Shown here piece by piece: positions 25,105 to 33,670 of a stretch of DNA of 48,417 bases (position 1 is its first letter; each line of letters opens with the position of its first letter). The stretch spans positions 1-48,417 of the forward strand of contig JAJFGK010000045.1 of the NCBI GenBank assembly GCA_021776195.1, given 5' to 3'. The DNA comes from Kiloniellaceae bacterium (lineage in GTDB: Bacteria; Pseudomonadota; Alphaproteobacteria; Kiloniellales; Kiloniellaceae). The position numbers were made by a program, and so were the translations under genes. A model generated the notes under the pieces. The model saw nothing but the letters and a program-made list of their open reading frames with translations. It ran no database searches and had not been told where the DNA came from.

Positions 25105-26454
25105 ATGACCGATCGCAAACATCAGCGCGGCAAGGCCGCACTCAAGCGCTACGACGACCTCCTGCGAGCCGCCGTCGATTGGGTGTGGGAGACCGACGGT
25201 AATTTCGCCCTCACCGGGGTGACGGAATCCATTGCCACCTTCCTGGGCTTTGCCTCCGCCACACTGCGCGGGATGCCCCTGACGACGCTCTTTTGCGAGC
25301 GGGTCCTGGTCGGGCAGGATCCCGAAGGCGGTGGATTGGCGGCGATGATGGAATCGCGCCGTTCTTTCCGACAGCACCCGGTGTCGGTCATGACCCGCGA
25401 ACGCGACGTGATCTCATGCCTGCTTTCCGGCGTGCCTTTCTACGATGACGAGACCGGCGTCTTCTCGGGTTATCGGGGAACCGGACTTTGGGTTCACGAT
25501 TTGGATGTCAGGGACAACGACCTCGGCGACTCGCATCGCCGGTTGCTCGCGCTTTTGGACTACGCCTTGGAGCAGAAGGACGCCCTGGAGCGCGAAAACA
25601 ACAAGAGGGACAGTCTGCAAAGCTGGTCGCGCCTGGGCGCCATCGCCCATGAGCTGCGGACCCCCTTGAACGCGATCCTCGGGTTTTCGGAGATCATTCG
25701 CGATTGGCGAATCGGCGACTCGCCGGAACGCTACCGCGAGTACGGCGGTATCATCCATGACAGCGGCCTGCATCTGCTCGACGTCGTCAACGACCTGTTG
25801 GAGATCACCGACAAGGAAAGCCAAGCGCTCAAGCACACCGAACCGGTCGACATGACCAAGGTGGTCAGCTTCGTGATGATCGTGATGGAAGAGCGCGCCG
25901 AGCAGATCGGGGTCGACCTGATCAACGCACTGCCCGCCGTGCTGCCGATGGTCAAGGGCGAACGCCGCGCCCTGCGGCAGATCCTGTTGAACCTGCTGTC
26001 CAATGCCCTGCGCTACACACCGACCGGCGGCGAGGTGCGGCTCGATGCCGAGGCGACCCGTGAAGACATGATCCACCTGCACATCCGCGATACCGGTATC
26101 GGCATCGCCCCGGAAGAGCAGGACAAGGTCTTCGAGCGTTACTACCGGGCCAAGGGCAGCGAGGGATCCGAGGAGGGCAAGGGTCTGGGCCTTGCCATAT
26201 CGCGCCAGTTGGCCCGCGAACTGGGCGGCGACATTCAGGTAGAGAGCAGCCTCGGGGAAGGCTCTTGCTTTAGCTTGATCCTGCCGGTGGCGCGCGAACA
26301 GCCGGTCGACGACGAAATGGTTCCGTCGGCCCTGCGCGGCGAGCCCGACGCGGTTGGGGAGGCGGTCGCCGAACGGCAGGTGGCCCAGGACCGGCCCAAG
26401 CCGCGTGCGCCGCAAAGCAAGTCCGCCGGGCGCACAAAACCCAAAGACCGATAG
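25105..26454 (+). CDS. Soluble PAS-domain histidine kinase
   Basis: A 449-residue sensor kinase without membrane segments. Residues about 15-130 are PAS-like (WVWETDGNFALTGVTESIAT, and GYRGTG at the end). A coiled coil follows (145-170), then HisKA with H182 in AHELRTPLNA. The ATPase domain has an N box (LLNLLSNALRYTP), G boxes DTGIGI and GKGLGLAI. The last 50 residues are disordered. No response regulator is adjacent, so the partner lies elsewhere. It follows mipZ by 207 bp on the same strand, in a spacer that holds a TGTGATAAT-like -10 near 25054, so it probably has its own promoter. Confidence 0.9.
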   Translation: MTDRKHQRGKAALKRYDDLLRAAVDWVWETDGNFALTGVTESIATFLGFASATLRGMPLTTLFCERVLVGQDPEGGGLAAMMESRRSFRQHPVSVMTRERDVISCLLSGVPFYDDETGVFSGYRGTGLWVHDLDVRDNDLGDSHRRLLALLDYALEQKDALERENNKRDSLQSWSRLGAIAHELRTPLNAILGFSEIIRDWRIGDSPERYREYGGIIHDSGLHLLDVVNDLLEITDKESQALKHTEPVDMTKVVSFVMIVMEERAEQIGVDLINALPAVLPMVKGERRALRQILLNLLSNALRYTPTGGEVRLDAEATREDMIHLHIRDTGIGIAPEEQDKVFERYYRAKGSEGSEEGKGLGLAISRQLARELGGDIQVESSLGEGSCFSLILPVAREQPVDDEMVPSALRGEPDAVGEAVAERQVAQDRPKPRAPQSKSAGRTKPKDR

Positions 26455-26611
26455 TCCGCATATCCGGTTTCCCCGGGGCGCCGGTGGTACTAGTCTCTGG
26501 CCGCCGGGCGGCAGGGCAGCGATACCGATGGGGGACGATCCCATGGCGGGCCACCCAGCCGCGGCGCGCAGGACCGCTTCGCCGAAAGGCAGCTGACAAG
26601 GGAGGCCAGTC

Positions 26612-27010
26612 ATGGACCAGAAACTGTTCGACAAGGGGTTGGAGATCCGCCGCGAAGTCTTGGGGCGCGAGTATGTCGACAAGTCGATCGCCGCCGCCGC
26701 GGACGATGCTTTCACCAAGCCGCTGCAGGAGATGGTGACGCAGTACTGCTGGGGCGAGGTCTGGGGCCGCGAGGGCCTCGACCGCAAGACCCGCTCGATG
26801 CTGAACCTGGCCATGCTGACGGCGCTCAACCGGCCGCACGAGGTCAAGCTCCACCTCAAGGGCGCGCTCAACAACGGGGTCACCCGCGAGGAGATCATGG
26901 AGGTCTTCCTGCAGGCCATGATCTATTGCGGCGTGCCGGCCGCCATCGATTCCTTCCGCACCGCCAAGGAGGTCTTCAAGGAGGTCGACGGCGAGGCCGT
27001 CACGTCCTGA
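26612..27010 (+). CDS. Carboxymuconolactone decarboxylase family protein (PcaC-like)
   Basis: A 132-residue all-helical protein of the CMD family, which includes 4-carboxymuconolactone decarboxylase (PcaC) of the protocatechuate branch of the beta-ketoadipate pathway. Family stretches are RTRSMLNLAM-like (KTRSMLNLAMLTALNRPHEV) and a GVTREEIMEVFLQAMIYCG segment. There is no AhpD CxxC, which argues for the decarboxylase branch. It is 17 bp upstream of an alpha/beta hydrolase and then an aldehyde dehydrogenase, as in PcaC-PcaD-like pairings. The other pca genes are absent, so its true substrate may differ. Confidence 0.85.
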   Translation: MDQKLFDKGLEIRREVLGREYVDKSIAAAADDAFTKPLQEMVTQYCWGEVWGREGLDRKTRSMLNLAMLTALNRPHEVKLHLKGALNNGVTREEIMEVFLQAMIYCGVPAAIDSFRTAKEVFKEVDGEAVTS

Positions 27011-27027
27011 CCGACAGGGGGCGGCGC

Positions 27028-27822
27028 ATGGCCGAGGAACGGGAAATCCAGGGCACCCATGTTCTGATCGAGGGCGATGGGCCGCCGCTGGTGCTGCTGC
27101 ACGGCGTCGGTCTGGACCACAGGATGTGGGAGTTTCAGCTTCCCGTGCTGACGCCCCACTTCACCGTGATTCGCTATGACTTCTGGGGCCACGGCCGGTC
27201 GATCGATCCACCGGGACCGCGCCGTCTCGACGATCTGGTCGATCAGCTCGCCCTGGTGATCGATACGCTGGGGTTGGAGACAATCGATCTGGTCGGCTTT
27301 TCCCTGGGCGGTCTGACCGCGCGCGGCTTTGTCGCCCGGCACTGGGACCGGCTCGAGCGGGTGGTCTTCATGAACACCATCGCGCCGCGCGACCCCAGCC
27401 AGTTGGGCGGCGTGCGCCAGCGCCTGGAGCAGGCCGAGCGCGAGGGACCCGCCTCGATCATCGACGCCGCGATCGAGCGCTGGTTCACCGCTGAATTCCT
27501 GGCCGGCGATCCGCCGATCGTGGCAGCGGTTCGCCGCCGCCTGGAGAGCAACGATCCACAGGCCTTCCTCAAGTGCTATCGAATCTATGGTCTGTCCGAT
27601 GGCGCCGTGCCGGTGCCGGACCAAGCCCGCGACCTGCCGATGCTCGCCATGACAGCCGAGAACGACCTGAACTCGACGCCGGACATGGCGGCCGATCTGG
27701 CGGGCGCCTATGCGCGTGGACAGGTCCAGGTGATCCCGAAGCTGCGCCATATGGCGCCGCTGGAGGACCCGGCCCTTGTCAATCGGGCGCTTCTCGACTT
27801 CTTATTGCCAGACAGGGTTTAA
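27028..27822 (+). CDS. Alpha/beta hydrolase (3-oxoadipate enol-lactonase-like)
   Basis: A 264-residue alpha/beta hydrolase. The oxyanion region is LLHGVGLDHRMW and the nucleophile elbow GFSLGG has S92. The acid is probably D in ENDLN near residue 215 and the base H in LRHMAPLED near 245. PcaD-type lactonases share this arrangement. ATG 27028 follows a GGGGGCGG stretch, and the open frame before it is a shadow of the CMD gene. Together with the CMD gene it may handle a lactone intermediate in a pathway ending with the aldehyde dehydrogenase. Confidence 0.85.
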   Translation: MAEEREIQGTHVLIEGDGPPLVLLHGVGLDHRMWEFQLPVLTPHFTVIRYDFWGHGRSIDPPGPRRLDDLVDQLALVIDTLGLETIDLVGFSLGGLTARGFVARHWDRLERVVFMNTIAPRDPSQLGGVRQRLEQAEREGPASIIDAAIERWFTAEFLAGDPPIVAAVRRRLESNDPQAFLKCYRIYGLSDGAVPVPDQARDLPMLAMTAENDLNSTPDMAADLAGAYARGQVQVIPKLRHMAPLEDPALVNRALLDFLLPDRV

Positions 27823-27844
27823 CTCCAAGAACAGGGGGCGTGCG

Positions 27845-29335
27845 ATGAGCGACCTGGAACGCTTTCAGCTCTATATCGACGGTCAGTTCTGCGATGCCGA
27901 GGGCGGCAAGACCTTCGAGTCCGTGAATCCGGCGACGGGCGAGGTCTGGGCCGTGATGCCCGAGGCCTCGGCGGCCGACGTCGACCGCGCCGTGACCGCG
28001 GCCAAGCGCGCCATGGAGGAGGGCCCCTGGGGCTCGATGACCCCGACCCAGCGCGGCAAGCTGCTGCGCAAGGTAGGTGACCTGATGGCCGAGCGCGCCG
28101 CCGACCTGGGCGAGATCGAGACCCGCGACACCGGCAAGATCATCCGCGAGACCCGGGGCCAGGCCGTCTACGTGGCCGAGTTCTGGCACTATTACGCCGG
28201 CCTGGCCGACAAGATCGAGGGCCAGACCCTGCCGATCGACAAGCCCGACATGCTGGTCTTGACCCTGCGCGAGCCCATCGGCGTGGTCGCCGCCATCGTG
28301 CCTTGGAACTCGCAGATGTTCCTGACCTCGGTGAAGGTCGGCGCGGCACTGGCCGCCGGCAACGCGGTGGTGATCAAGGCGGCCGAAACCGGGCCGGCGC
28401 CGATCCTCGAGTTCGCCAAGCTGATCCACGATGCGGGCATTCCGCCCGGCGTGGTCAACGTCATCACCGGCTTTGGCGAGCCCTGCGGCCGGGCCCTGAC
28501 CAGCCATCCCGACGTCGCCCGGGTCGCCTTCACCGGCGGGCCGGAGACGGCGCGCCATGTGGTCCGCAACACCGCGGAGAACTTCGCCGCCACGACCCTG
28601 GAGTTGGGCGGCAAGTCGCCTTTCATCGTCTTCGAGGACGCCAACCTGGAGTCCGCCGCCAACGGCGTGGTGGCCGGCATCTTCGGCGCCTCGGGCCAAT
28701 CCTGCGTTGCCGGCTCGCGGCTTTTCCTGCAGGAGAGCATCTACGACGAGGTGGTGGGCAGCGTGGTCGAGAAGGCCGGCCGCATCAAGATCGGGGACCC
28801 GCTGGACAACGAGACCGAGATGGGGCCGCTCTGCACCGAGGCGCAGCGCGACCGCATCGAAACGTCCCTGGCCGCGACCCTGAAGGCCGGCGGTCGATTG
28901 TTGCACGGCGGCCGGCGGCCGCAGGCGCCCGAGTTCGACAGGGGCTACTACTTCGAGCCCACCATTGTCGCCTGCGACGATCAGTCCCTGGACGTGGTCG
29001 AAAACGAGATGTTCGGCCCGGTGCTTTCGGTCCTGAAGTTCCGCGACGAGGCGGAGGTGATCGCCCAGGCCAACGCCACGCGCTTCGGCCTGGCCGCCGG
29101 CGCCTTTACCCGCGACATCGGCCGGGCGCTGCGCGTGGCCAAGCGCCTGCGTGCCGGCATCGCCTGGATCAACACCTACCGCGCGGTCTCGCCGGTGGCG
29201 CCCTTCGGCGGCTACAAGATGAGCGGCTACGGCCGCGAGTCGGGCCTAGAGACGGTGCTCGACTACACCCGCCCCAAGACCGTCTGGATCAACACCTCCG
29301 ACGCGCCCATGGCGGACCCCTTCATCATGCGGTGA
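27845..29335 (+). CDS. Aldehyde dehydrogenase (NAD(P)+)
   Basis: A 496-residue aldehyde dehydrogenase that oxidises an aldehyde to its acid. Catalytic residues are visible: N155 in PWNSQ, E253 in LELGGKSP and C287 in GQSCVAG, with the cofactor loop FTGG near residue 230. It ends the CMD-hydrolase operon (22 bp after the hydrolase). The last 20 codons are echoed by a broken copy at 33671-33733. Substrate unknown. Confidence 0.93.
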   Translation: MSDLERFQLYIDGQFCDAEGGKTFESVNPATGEVWAVMPEASAADVDRAVTAAKRAMEEGPWGSMTPTQRGKLLRKVGDLMAERAADLGEIETRDTGKIIRETRGQAVYVAEFWHYYAGLADKIEGQTLPIDKPDMLVLTLREPIGVVAAIVPWNSQMFLTSVKVGAALAAGNAVVIKAAETGPAPILEFAKLIHDAGIPPGVVNVITGFGEPCGRALTSHPDVARVAFTGGPETARHVVRNTAENFAATTLELGGKSPFIVFEDANLESAANGVVAGIFGASGQSCVAGSRLFLQESIYDEVVGSVVEKAGRIKIGDPLDNETEMGPLCTEAQRDRIETSLAATLKAGGRLLHGGRRPQAPEFDRGYYFEPTIVACDDQSLDVVENEMFGPVLSVLKFRDEAEVIAQANATRFGLAAGAFTRDIGRALRVAKRLRAGIAWINTYRAVSPVAPFGGYKMSGYGRESGLETVLDYTRPKTVWINTSDAPMADPFIMR

Positions 29336-29377
29336 GGCGCGGGCTTTTTGGGTGTTGCCGCCCGACTTTCCGCGCGG

Positions 29378-29536
29378 CTACTTTGCCGCCGTGGGATCGC
29401 CGAATTCGGCCACGACTGTCCATTTGCCGTCTTTCTGGCGGACCAGAGTCACCTTGGCGCCCTCGCTCTCGTAGTCCTTGCGGACCTGGGCGACGTAATC
29501 GTCGGGGACGTCCTTGAGAACTGAATTCGGATCCAT
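29378..29536 (-). CDS. Small 52-residue hypothetical protein
   Basis: A 52-residue frame from ATG 29536 to a TAG at 29378, with GGAAGAAG seven bases upstream. The sequence (DYESEGAKVTLVRQKDGKW, then a short strand) reads like a compact beta-rich domain of mixed charge rather than a chance frame. It starts 18 bp after the stop of the 158-residue membrane protein on the same strand, so the two are probably co-transcribed. Family unknown. Confidence 0.5.
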   Translation of the reverse strand: MDPNSVLKDVPDDYVAQVRKDYESEGAKVTLVRQKDGKWTVVAEFGDPTAAK

Positions 29537-29554
29537 CCTGCTTCTTCCAAGTCC

Positions 29555-30031
29555 CTACGAAAGCTGTAGATCGCGCACCGCCTTCTTGCGCAGCTTAGCA
29601 AACTCGTTGCCGAACAAAAAGGTGGTGATCGGCGTATCGCCTTGGCCGTTTTGCTCCAGCCAGTCGCGCAAACGCGTCTCGTTCGCCGGGATCACCTGAC
29701 CGCCCGCCTTCCAAAAGTGGCGCAAGGCAGCGCCATCGGAGACCGGTAGGGAAAAGTTGCGCGGCGACGCCACGGCCCCGACCAGGGTCCTCAAAAAGTT
29801 CGCCTCGTCCTCGTAGTCGCCAGGCGCATAGAGCACCTTGTTGTTGAAGTTGAGTGTCAGGAAGAAGAGGCCGACCAGGAGAACCGGGAACAGCATCACG
29901 AACCAGACGAACTGGTCCTGGACCGGACCTTCCAGGGTGGGCAGGACGGCCGTCGCCACGACCTCGGCCAAGCTCGCGAAGACCGCAATCAAAGTGAGTG
30001 GATTGCTGATCTTGCTGACTTGCAGGGCCAT
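29555..30031 (-). CDS. Two-helix membrane protein with soluble C-terminal domain, function unknown
   Basis: A 158-residue protein with two membrane helices (about residues 10-32 and 41-62) and a C-terminal cytoplasmic or periplasmic domain of about 95 residues. The domain contains WKAGGQVIPANETRLRDWL and ends FGNEFAKLRKKAVRDLQLS, with several conserved-looking aromatic residues. I do not recognise the family. It lies next to a small 52-residue gene (18 bp) and directly left of the mttB remnant, in a lower-G+C area that may be accessory. Confidence 0.6.
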   Translation of the reverse strand: MALQVSKISNPLTLIAVFASLAEVVATAVLPTLEGPVQDQFVWFVMLFPVLLVGLFFLTLNFNNKVLYAPGDYEDEANFLRTLVGAVASPRNFSLPVSDGAALRHFWKAGGQVIPANETRLRDWLEQNGQGDTPITTFLFGNEFAKLRKKAVRDLQLS

Positions 30032-30133
30032 GGCTGTTCTTGCGGTTGTGCAGGTTGCCGGCGTCGATTGCCGATATCACGAGCACGCTACCAAAAGCGG
30101 CAGACTGGGGGAACCCTCGTCCATGGTGCCCCC

Positions 30134-30268
30134 TCAGGCAAAGGCATTCGGCATCGAGTCTTTGCGCTGTTCGATAAAGGCGAGCAGGACCTCGTCGATG
30201 GTCGGGTCGATGTCGGGGGGCCGGTCGTCGGCGCGGAACTGCTTCGACAGCGCGTTGGCGCGCCGGGG
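30134..30268 (-). pseudogene. Remnant of the 3' end of an mttB-type methyltransferase gene
   Basis: On the minus strand the last ~44 codons match the C-terminus of the intact MttB at 44224-45813. In the alignable 42 residues about 30 are identical, including IDE, QRKDSMP and the terminal AFA. The DNA also aligns without gaps over the same stretch, through the stop codon. Upstream (rightward) homology ends at about 30268, where a hairpin repeat begins. The remaining ~480 codons are missing. The frame itself has no stop, so the fragment may be recent or copied. Confidence 0.85.
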
Positions 30269-30304
30269 GCAATTCAGGGATCGCACGGCCCGCGCCATTC
30301 CGGG

Positions 30305-30327
30305 ACCCTCGGGTCGAGCCCGAGGGT
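30305..30327. repeat. REP-like palindromic intergenic repeat
   Basis: Perfect 9-bp arms (30305-30313 and 30319-30327, ACCCTCGGG type) around a 5-bp loop, followed by TGACAG. Palindromes of this kind with a trailing TGAC are common interspersed repeats in alphaproteobacteria (general knowledge). It lies between the mttB remnant and the sulfatase gene. Confidence 0.6.
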
Positions 30328-30393
30328 GACAGTAAACAAACGGGCCATTTCGGTAGGCCCTTGAAATCACTCATATCATATTGAGTCAGGCTC

Positions 30394-31896
30394 TTAGGTT
30401 TTGTCCACCAGGGCGTCGGAAACTCGCGTTCCCTCGTCCCCGGTCCCGATCATGGCTGCCCGCAGTTCGTTCTTCATGTGAGCCAACTCTCGTGCATTTT
30501 CGCCCCGGGCAGACAGATTTCGCATTTCGTAGGGATCGTTGTCTAAATCGTACAGTTCGGAAAATCCGTCATCTTGAACCACGAGCTTCCAGTTCCTCTC
30601 GTAGTAGGCCCGCTGAGGGAGAGGTTCATGCAGTCCATAGTGTTGTGTCATCAATCCGCTTCGCCAATCAGCGTTTGGATTGCCGAACAAGGGCGCGAGG
30701 CTCGAGCCGTGCAAATCGGGATGTGTCGAGATCCCGCTCAGTTCGAGAACGGTCGGTGCGATATCCATGTTGCTCACCAGGCGATCGCTGGTCGTTCCTG
30801 CGGGGATGCCGGGCCCGCGCAGGAACATTGGAATGCGCATTGTCTCTTCGACCATCAAGCCGCCCTTGTTGGCAACGCCGCCATTCGACGCGACCGCATC
30901 GCCATGGTCGGCGCAAAAGATCACATAGGTATTCTCTGCCAGCCCCTTTCGATCGAGGGCATCGAGGAGGGTTGCCAGGCCTGCTTCGACCTGCGCGACG
31001 TGCTCTAGCGACCTGATTGCCATCAAGTTCCATTCCGAGGCATCGAATCCCAGGGTGTCGCGCCAGTAGTCGCGATACGCCTCGTGATGCGGCGGCCTCT
31101 GTTGAAGATCGACGCTAAAGTTTGGCGCGAGGTCGATGCCCTTGTCTTCCAAAGACCCGAAATGGGGGTGGGCGACCGTGTAGGGCGGATGAGGGCCCCA
31201 GGGATCGATCCGCAAGAAGAAGGGGTCGTCTCCGTTCGCGCTGAGCCAACGCGCCGCCAGATGGGACAGGAAAAACGCCTCGTGGCTCTCTGCCGGTCCA
31301 TCGAGCAGAGCCGTTCCCGATTCGTAGTCGAACCACTGATTGACCTCGGTCAGCTCGACCCGCGTGCCTGGCGCAAGGCCCGACTCTCCCCGCAACTCGA
31401 CCTCGGCGACGGGCGGTGAGGCGCCGATATGCTCGAGGTAATCCCGGTACGCCTGCGTCCCGTAGGGATAGCCGTAACCCGGAAGCGAGAATCCCTCGAA
31501 ACCGTAATCCTGGGCGGATCGACTGTTGTCGAGGTGCCATTTCCCGAACCAGGCGCAGCGATACTGCTGCTGCTTTAAGGCCCGATGCAGGAGCCATTCG
31601 GCCTGGCCGATACTGGCGCGCCCGCCAAATCTGCCGTCGTTCTCCGTCAAGCCATGCGCATGTGGATAGACCCCCGTCAGCATGGAGGCCCGGGCTGGCG
31701 TGCAAACGGGAAGAACGGTGTAGGCCCGCCCGAAGCGCATACCCTCGCGAGCCAGCCGCGATTGGATCCGAAATGCCGACGCCAAGTGCGGCCGATTTCC
31801 GAAGGCCAAATGATCGGCCACGATCCAAACAAAGTTGGGCCGCACGAAATCGGGCCGAATAAAACTGGGCTGATCGAAATTGGACTGACTTGCCAT
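30394..31896 (-). CDS. Sulfatase (type I, Cys-type formylglycine active site)
   Basis: A 500-residue arylsulfatase-family hydrolase that removes sulfate from a sulfated substrate. The formylglycine precursor is C65 in VCTPARASMLTG (C-x-P-x-R). Metal-binding Asp is in VADH near residue 28 and ADHG near the middle. The anaerobic or FGE maturation enzyme is not in the window. The first 22 residues hold a degenerate pentapeptide repeat that duplicates the normal RPNFV opening of the family. No signal peptide is seen, so it is cytoplasmic or exported another way. It lies beside an exporter and a GNAT gene in a lower-G+C block flanked by gene-tail remnants. Confidence 0.88.
   Translation of the reverse strand: MASQSNFDQPSFIRPDFVRPNFVWIVADHLAFGNRPHLASAFRIQSRLAREGMRFGRAYTVLPVCTPARASMLTGVYPHAHGLTENDGRFGGRASIGQAEWLLHRALKQQQYRCAWFGKWHLDNSRSAQDYGFEGFSLPGYGYPYGTQAYRDYLEHIGASPPVAEVELRGESGLAPGTRVELTEVNQWFDYESGTALLDGPAESHEAFFLSHLAARWLSANGDDPFFLRIDPWGPHPPYTVAHPHFGSLEDKGIDLAPNFSVDLQQRPPHHEAYRDYWRDTLGFDASEWNLMAIRSLEHVAQVEAGLATLLDALDRKGLAENTYVIFCADHGDAVASNGGVANKGGLMVEETMRIPMFLRGPGIPAGTTSDRLVSNMDIAPTVLELSGISTHPDLHGSSLAPLFGNPNADWRSGLMTQHYGLHEPLPQRAYYERNWKLVVQDDGFSELYDLDNDPYEMRNLSARGENARELAHMKNELRAAMIGTGDEGTRVSDALVDKT
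31822..31896 (-). repeat. Degenerate 15-bp repeats at the 5' end of the sulfatase gene
   Basis: Five 15-bp units (31822-31836, 31837-31851, 31852-31866, 31867-31881, 31882-31896) share GGGCCG/GGGCTG starts on the plus strand. They encode F-x-x-P-x repeats (FDQPS, FIRPD, FVRPN, FVWIV). The units have diverged more than the other two 15-bp arrays in the window. Confidence 0.75.
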
Positions 31897-32027
31897 GACG
31901 AGACCCTACTCCGGGGCCCCTGACCTGGGAATAGCCTCGCCACCGGTCGAGACTCCCCGCCGTTTATGGCCCGCTTGACATCGCCCAATGAATTGGCGCC
32001 ACTTGATGGTACGACATCGAACACTCA

Positions 32028-32945
32028 TTGAAGACTGTAGCCATCAATTTCCTGAAGACTCATGCCAGCGGCGCATCGATCCTTGCCGTCGCGCTGATCG
32101 GATTGCTGTGGGGCCTGAACTGGCCCGCGGTCAAATTCATGCTGACCGAAATTCAGCCGCTCACGATCCGGGCCGTCGCCTTCCCATTGGCGGCCCTGAC
32201 GCTTGCGATCATCGCGCGGGCGATGGGGCATGAACTGCGCATCCCCCGGCACCAGATTTTGCCGGTGGCGGCGACGGGCTTGTTCATCGTTTTCGGATTT
32301 AACGTCATGTCATCGTTCGGACAGCTTCTGGTCGAGACATCGAGAGCCACGATCATTGCCTACACGATGCCGGCGCTGACCGCCGTTCTCGCGGTGGTGT
32401 TCCTCGGTGACCGGCTCGGCATGCGCCTGGTGCTCGCGCTCGTCCTCGGTATGGCGGGATTGGGCGTTCTCGCGTCCGAAGACTTGGCCGCCCTGGTGAG
32501 CGAGCCATGGGGTCCGGCGATCATGGGCGGTGCCGCCCTGTCATGGGCCGTTGGCAATGTCGCCCTGAAGTCGCGGGACTGGGATCTGTCGCCCCTCGTC
32601 ATGACTGTCTGGTTCTTCGCGGTCTCGAGTCTTTTATGCTGGCCACTGGTGTTCCTGTTCGAGCCGCCCTGGGAGCAGGCCTGGCCGAGCGCGCCGGTCT
32701 TATGGACGATGGCCTTCCATGTCTGTGGCCCGATGGTGGTGTGTTATGTGATGTGGACGGTCTTGCTGGGCAGGCTTCCGGCGACCGTGGCGGCGATTGC
32801 GACACTGACGGCTCCGATCGTCGGCGTCTTGTCCGCGCTCCTCCTTCTTGAGGAAACATTGACGTGGCAAATCGTCGCTTCGTTGCTAATGGTCGTGTTG
32901 TCGATCTCGCTGACGCTGGTTTTGCCCAGGAACAGCCGCCCCTGA
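32028..32945 (+). CDS. DMT superfamily (EamA) transporter
   Basis: A 305-residue protein with ten predicted membrane helices in two EamA repeats, probably exporting a metabolite. Typical features are LLWGLNWPAVKF in helix 1 and APIVGVLSALLLLEETLTW near the end. The start is a TTG at 32028, since an in-frame stop lies just upstream and no ATG is near; no clear ribosome-binding site is seen. It is divergent from the sulfatase (131 bp) and 67 bp before the GNAT gene. It is not a close copy of the first EamA gene at 3906-4820. Confidence 0.85.
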   Translation: MKTVAINFLKTHASGASILAVALIGLLWGLNWPAVKFMLTEIQPLTIRAVAFPLAALTLAIIARAMGHELRIPRHQILPVAATGLFIVFGFNVMSSFGQLLVETSRATIIAYTMPALTAVLAVVFLGDRLGMRLVLALVLGMAGLGVLASEDLAALVSEPWGPAIMGGAALSWAVGNVALKSRDWDLSPLVMTVWFFAVSSLLCWPLVFLFEPPWEQAWPSAPVLWTMAFHVCGPMVVCYVMWTVLLGRLPATVAAIATLTAPIVGVLSALLLLEETLTWQIVASLLMVVLSISLTLVLPRNSRP

Positions 32946-33012
32946 GACTTTCCAAGATTGGCCGCATTCGCAGCCACGCCGTCACCTGCAGTTCATCCCA
33001 GGAGAAATCGGA

Positions 33013-33459
33013 ATGACTTTCAAGATACGCCCCTTGAGCGACAAGGACCGGGCCGCATGGGAGCAATTGTTTCAGTCCTATGCCGAATTCTACAAGACGT
33101 CTGTGCCGGATGGCGGCTTCGATGCGGTTTGGGGCTGGATTTTCGATCCCGAGAACGATTTCTGGTGCGATCTCGCCGAGACCGGCGAGGGCAGAATCAT
33201 CGGCTTCACCCAGTACCAACTGATGCACCGGTCTTTGGGCGGTGGCATGGTGTGCTATCTCAGCGATCTCTATGTCGATCCGGCCGTTCGGGGGTCCGGT
33301 GCCGGGCGCGCCCTGATCGACCATGTCTTGAGGTTCGCAAAGGACAGGGATCTTCCTGGCGTGAGATGGCTGACCCAGGAGTTCAATTATCCGGCGCGCA
33401 AGCTCTACGACAGCTACGCTCCCAAAACCGACTTCATTCTCTACAACGTGCCGGTCTAG
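33013..33459 (+). CDS. GNAT-family N-acetyltransferase
   Basis: A 148-residue acetyltransferase that moves acetyl from acetyl-CoA to an amine. The CoA-binding loop is RGSGAGRALI (about residues 94-103), preceded by the strand YLSDLYVDP. The N-terminus has IRPL typical of the family. A GGAGAAA ribosome-binding site lies seven bases before the ATG. It follows the EamA gene and may modify the exported compound or give self-protection; this is inference. Confidence 0.88.
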   Translation: MTFKIRPLSDKDRAAWEQLFQSYAEFYKTSVPDGGFDAVWGWIFDPENDFWCDLAETGEGRIIGFTQYQLMHRSLGGGMVCYLSDLYVDPAVRGSGAGRALIDHVLRFAKDRDLPGVRWLTQEFNYPARKLYDSYAPKTDFILYNVPV

Positions 33460-33527
33460 AGTCTGTTAACGAAGGAAAGTCCGCGATCCGAGATCTGGGC
33501 GGACATGAGGTCAGGCGCCGGCCCGAG

Positions 33528-33588
33528 ATTCCGGATACCTCGCTCCGACCGCCAAATCGGAGACTTGGGCCGACCCGGGTTCCGGAAT
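33528..33588. repeat. Long imperfect palindrome (REP-like element) with inner hairpin
   Basis: Outer arms ATTCCGGA (33528-33535) and TCCGGAAT (33581-33588) enclose an inner CTCCGA/TCGGAG hairpin (33543-33548, 33557-33562), followed by GACG. It lies on the right side of the accessory block, opposite the palindrome at 30305-30327. Confidence 0.55.
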
Positions 33589-33670
33589 GACGTTCCCTGG
33601 GCAGCAAGTGTAAAACAGACCCTCGACACTTTCTCAGGTGTCCGAGCGCCCGTCGAATGGCCGCGCCGGT

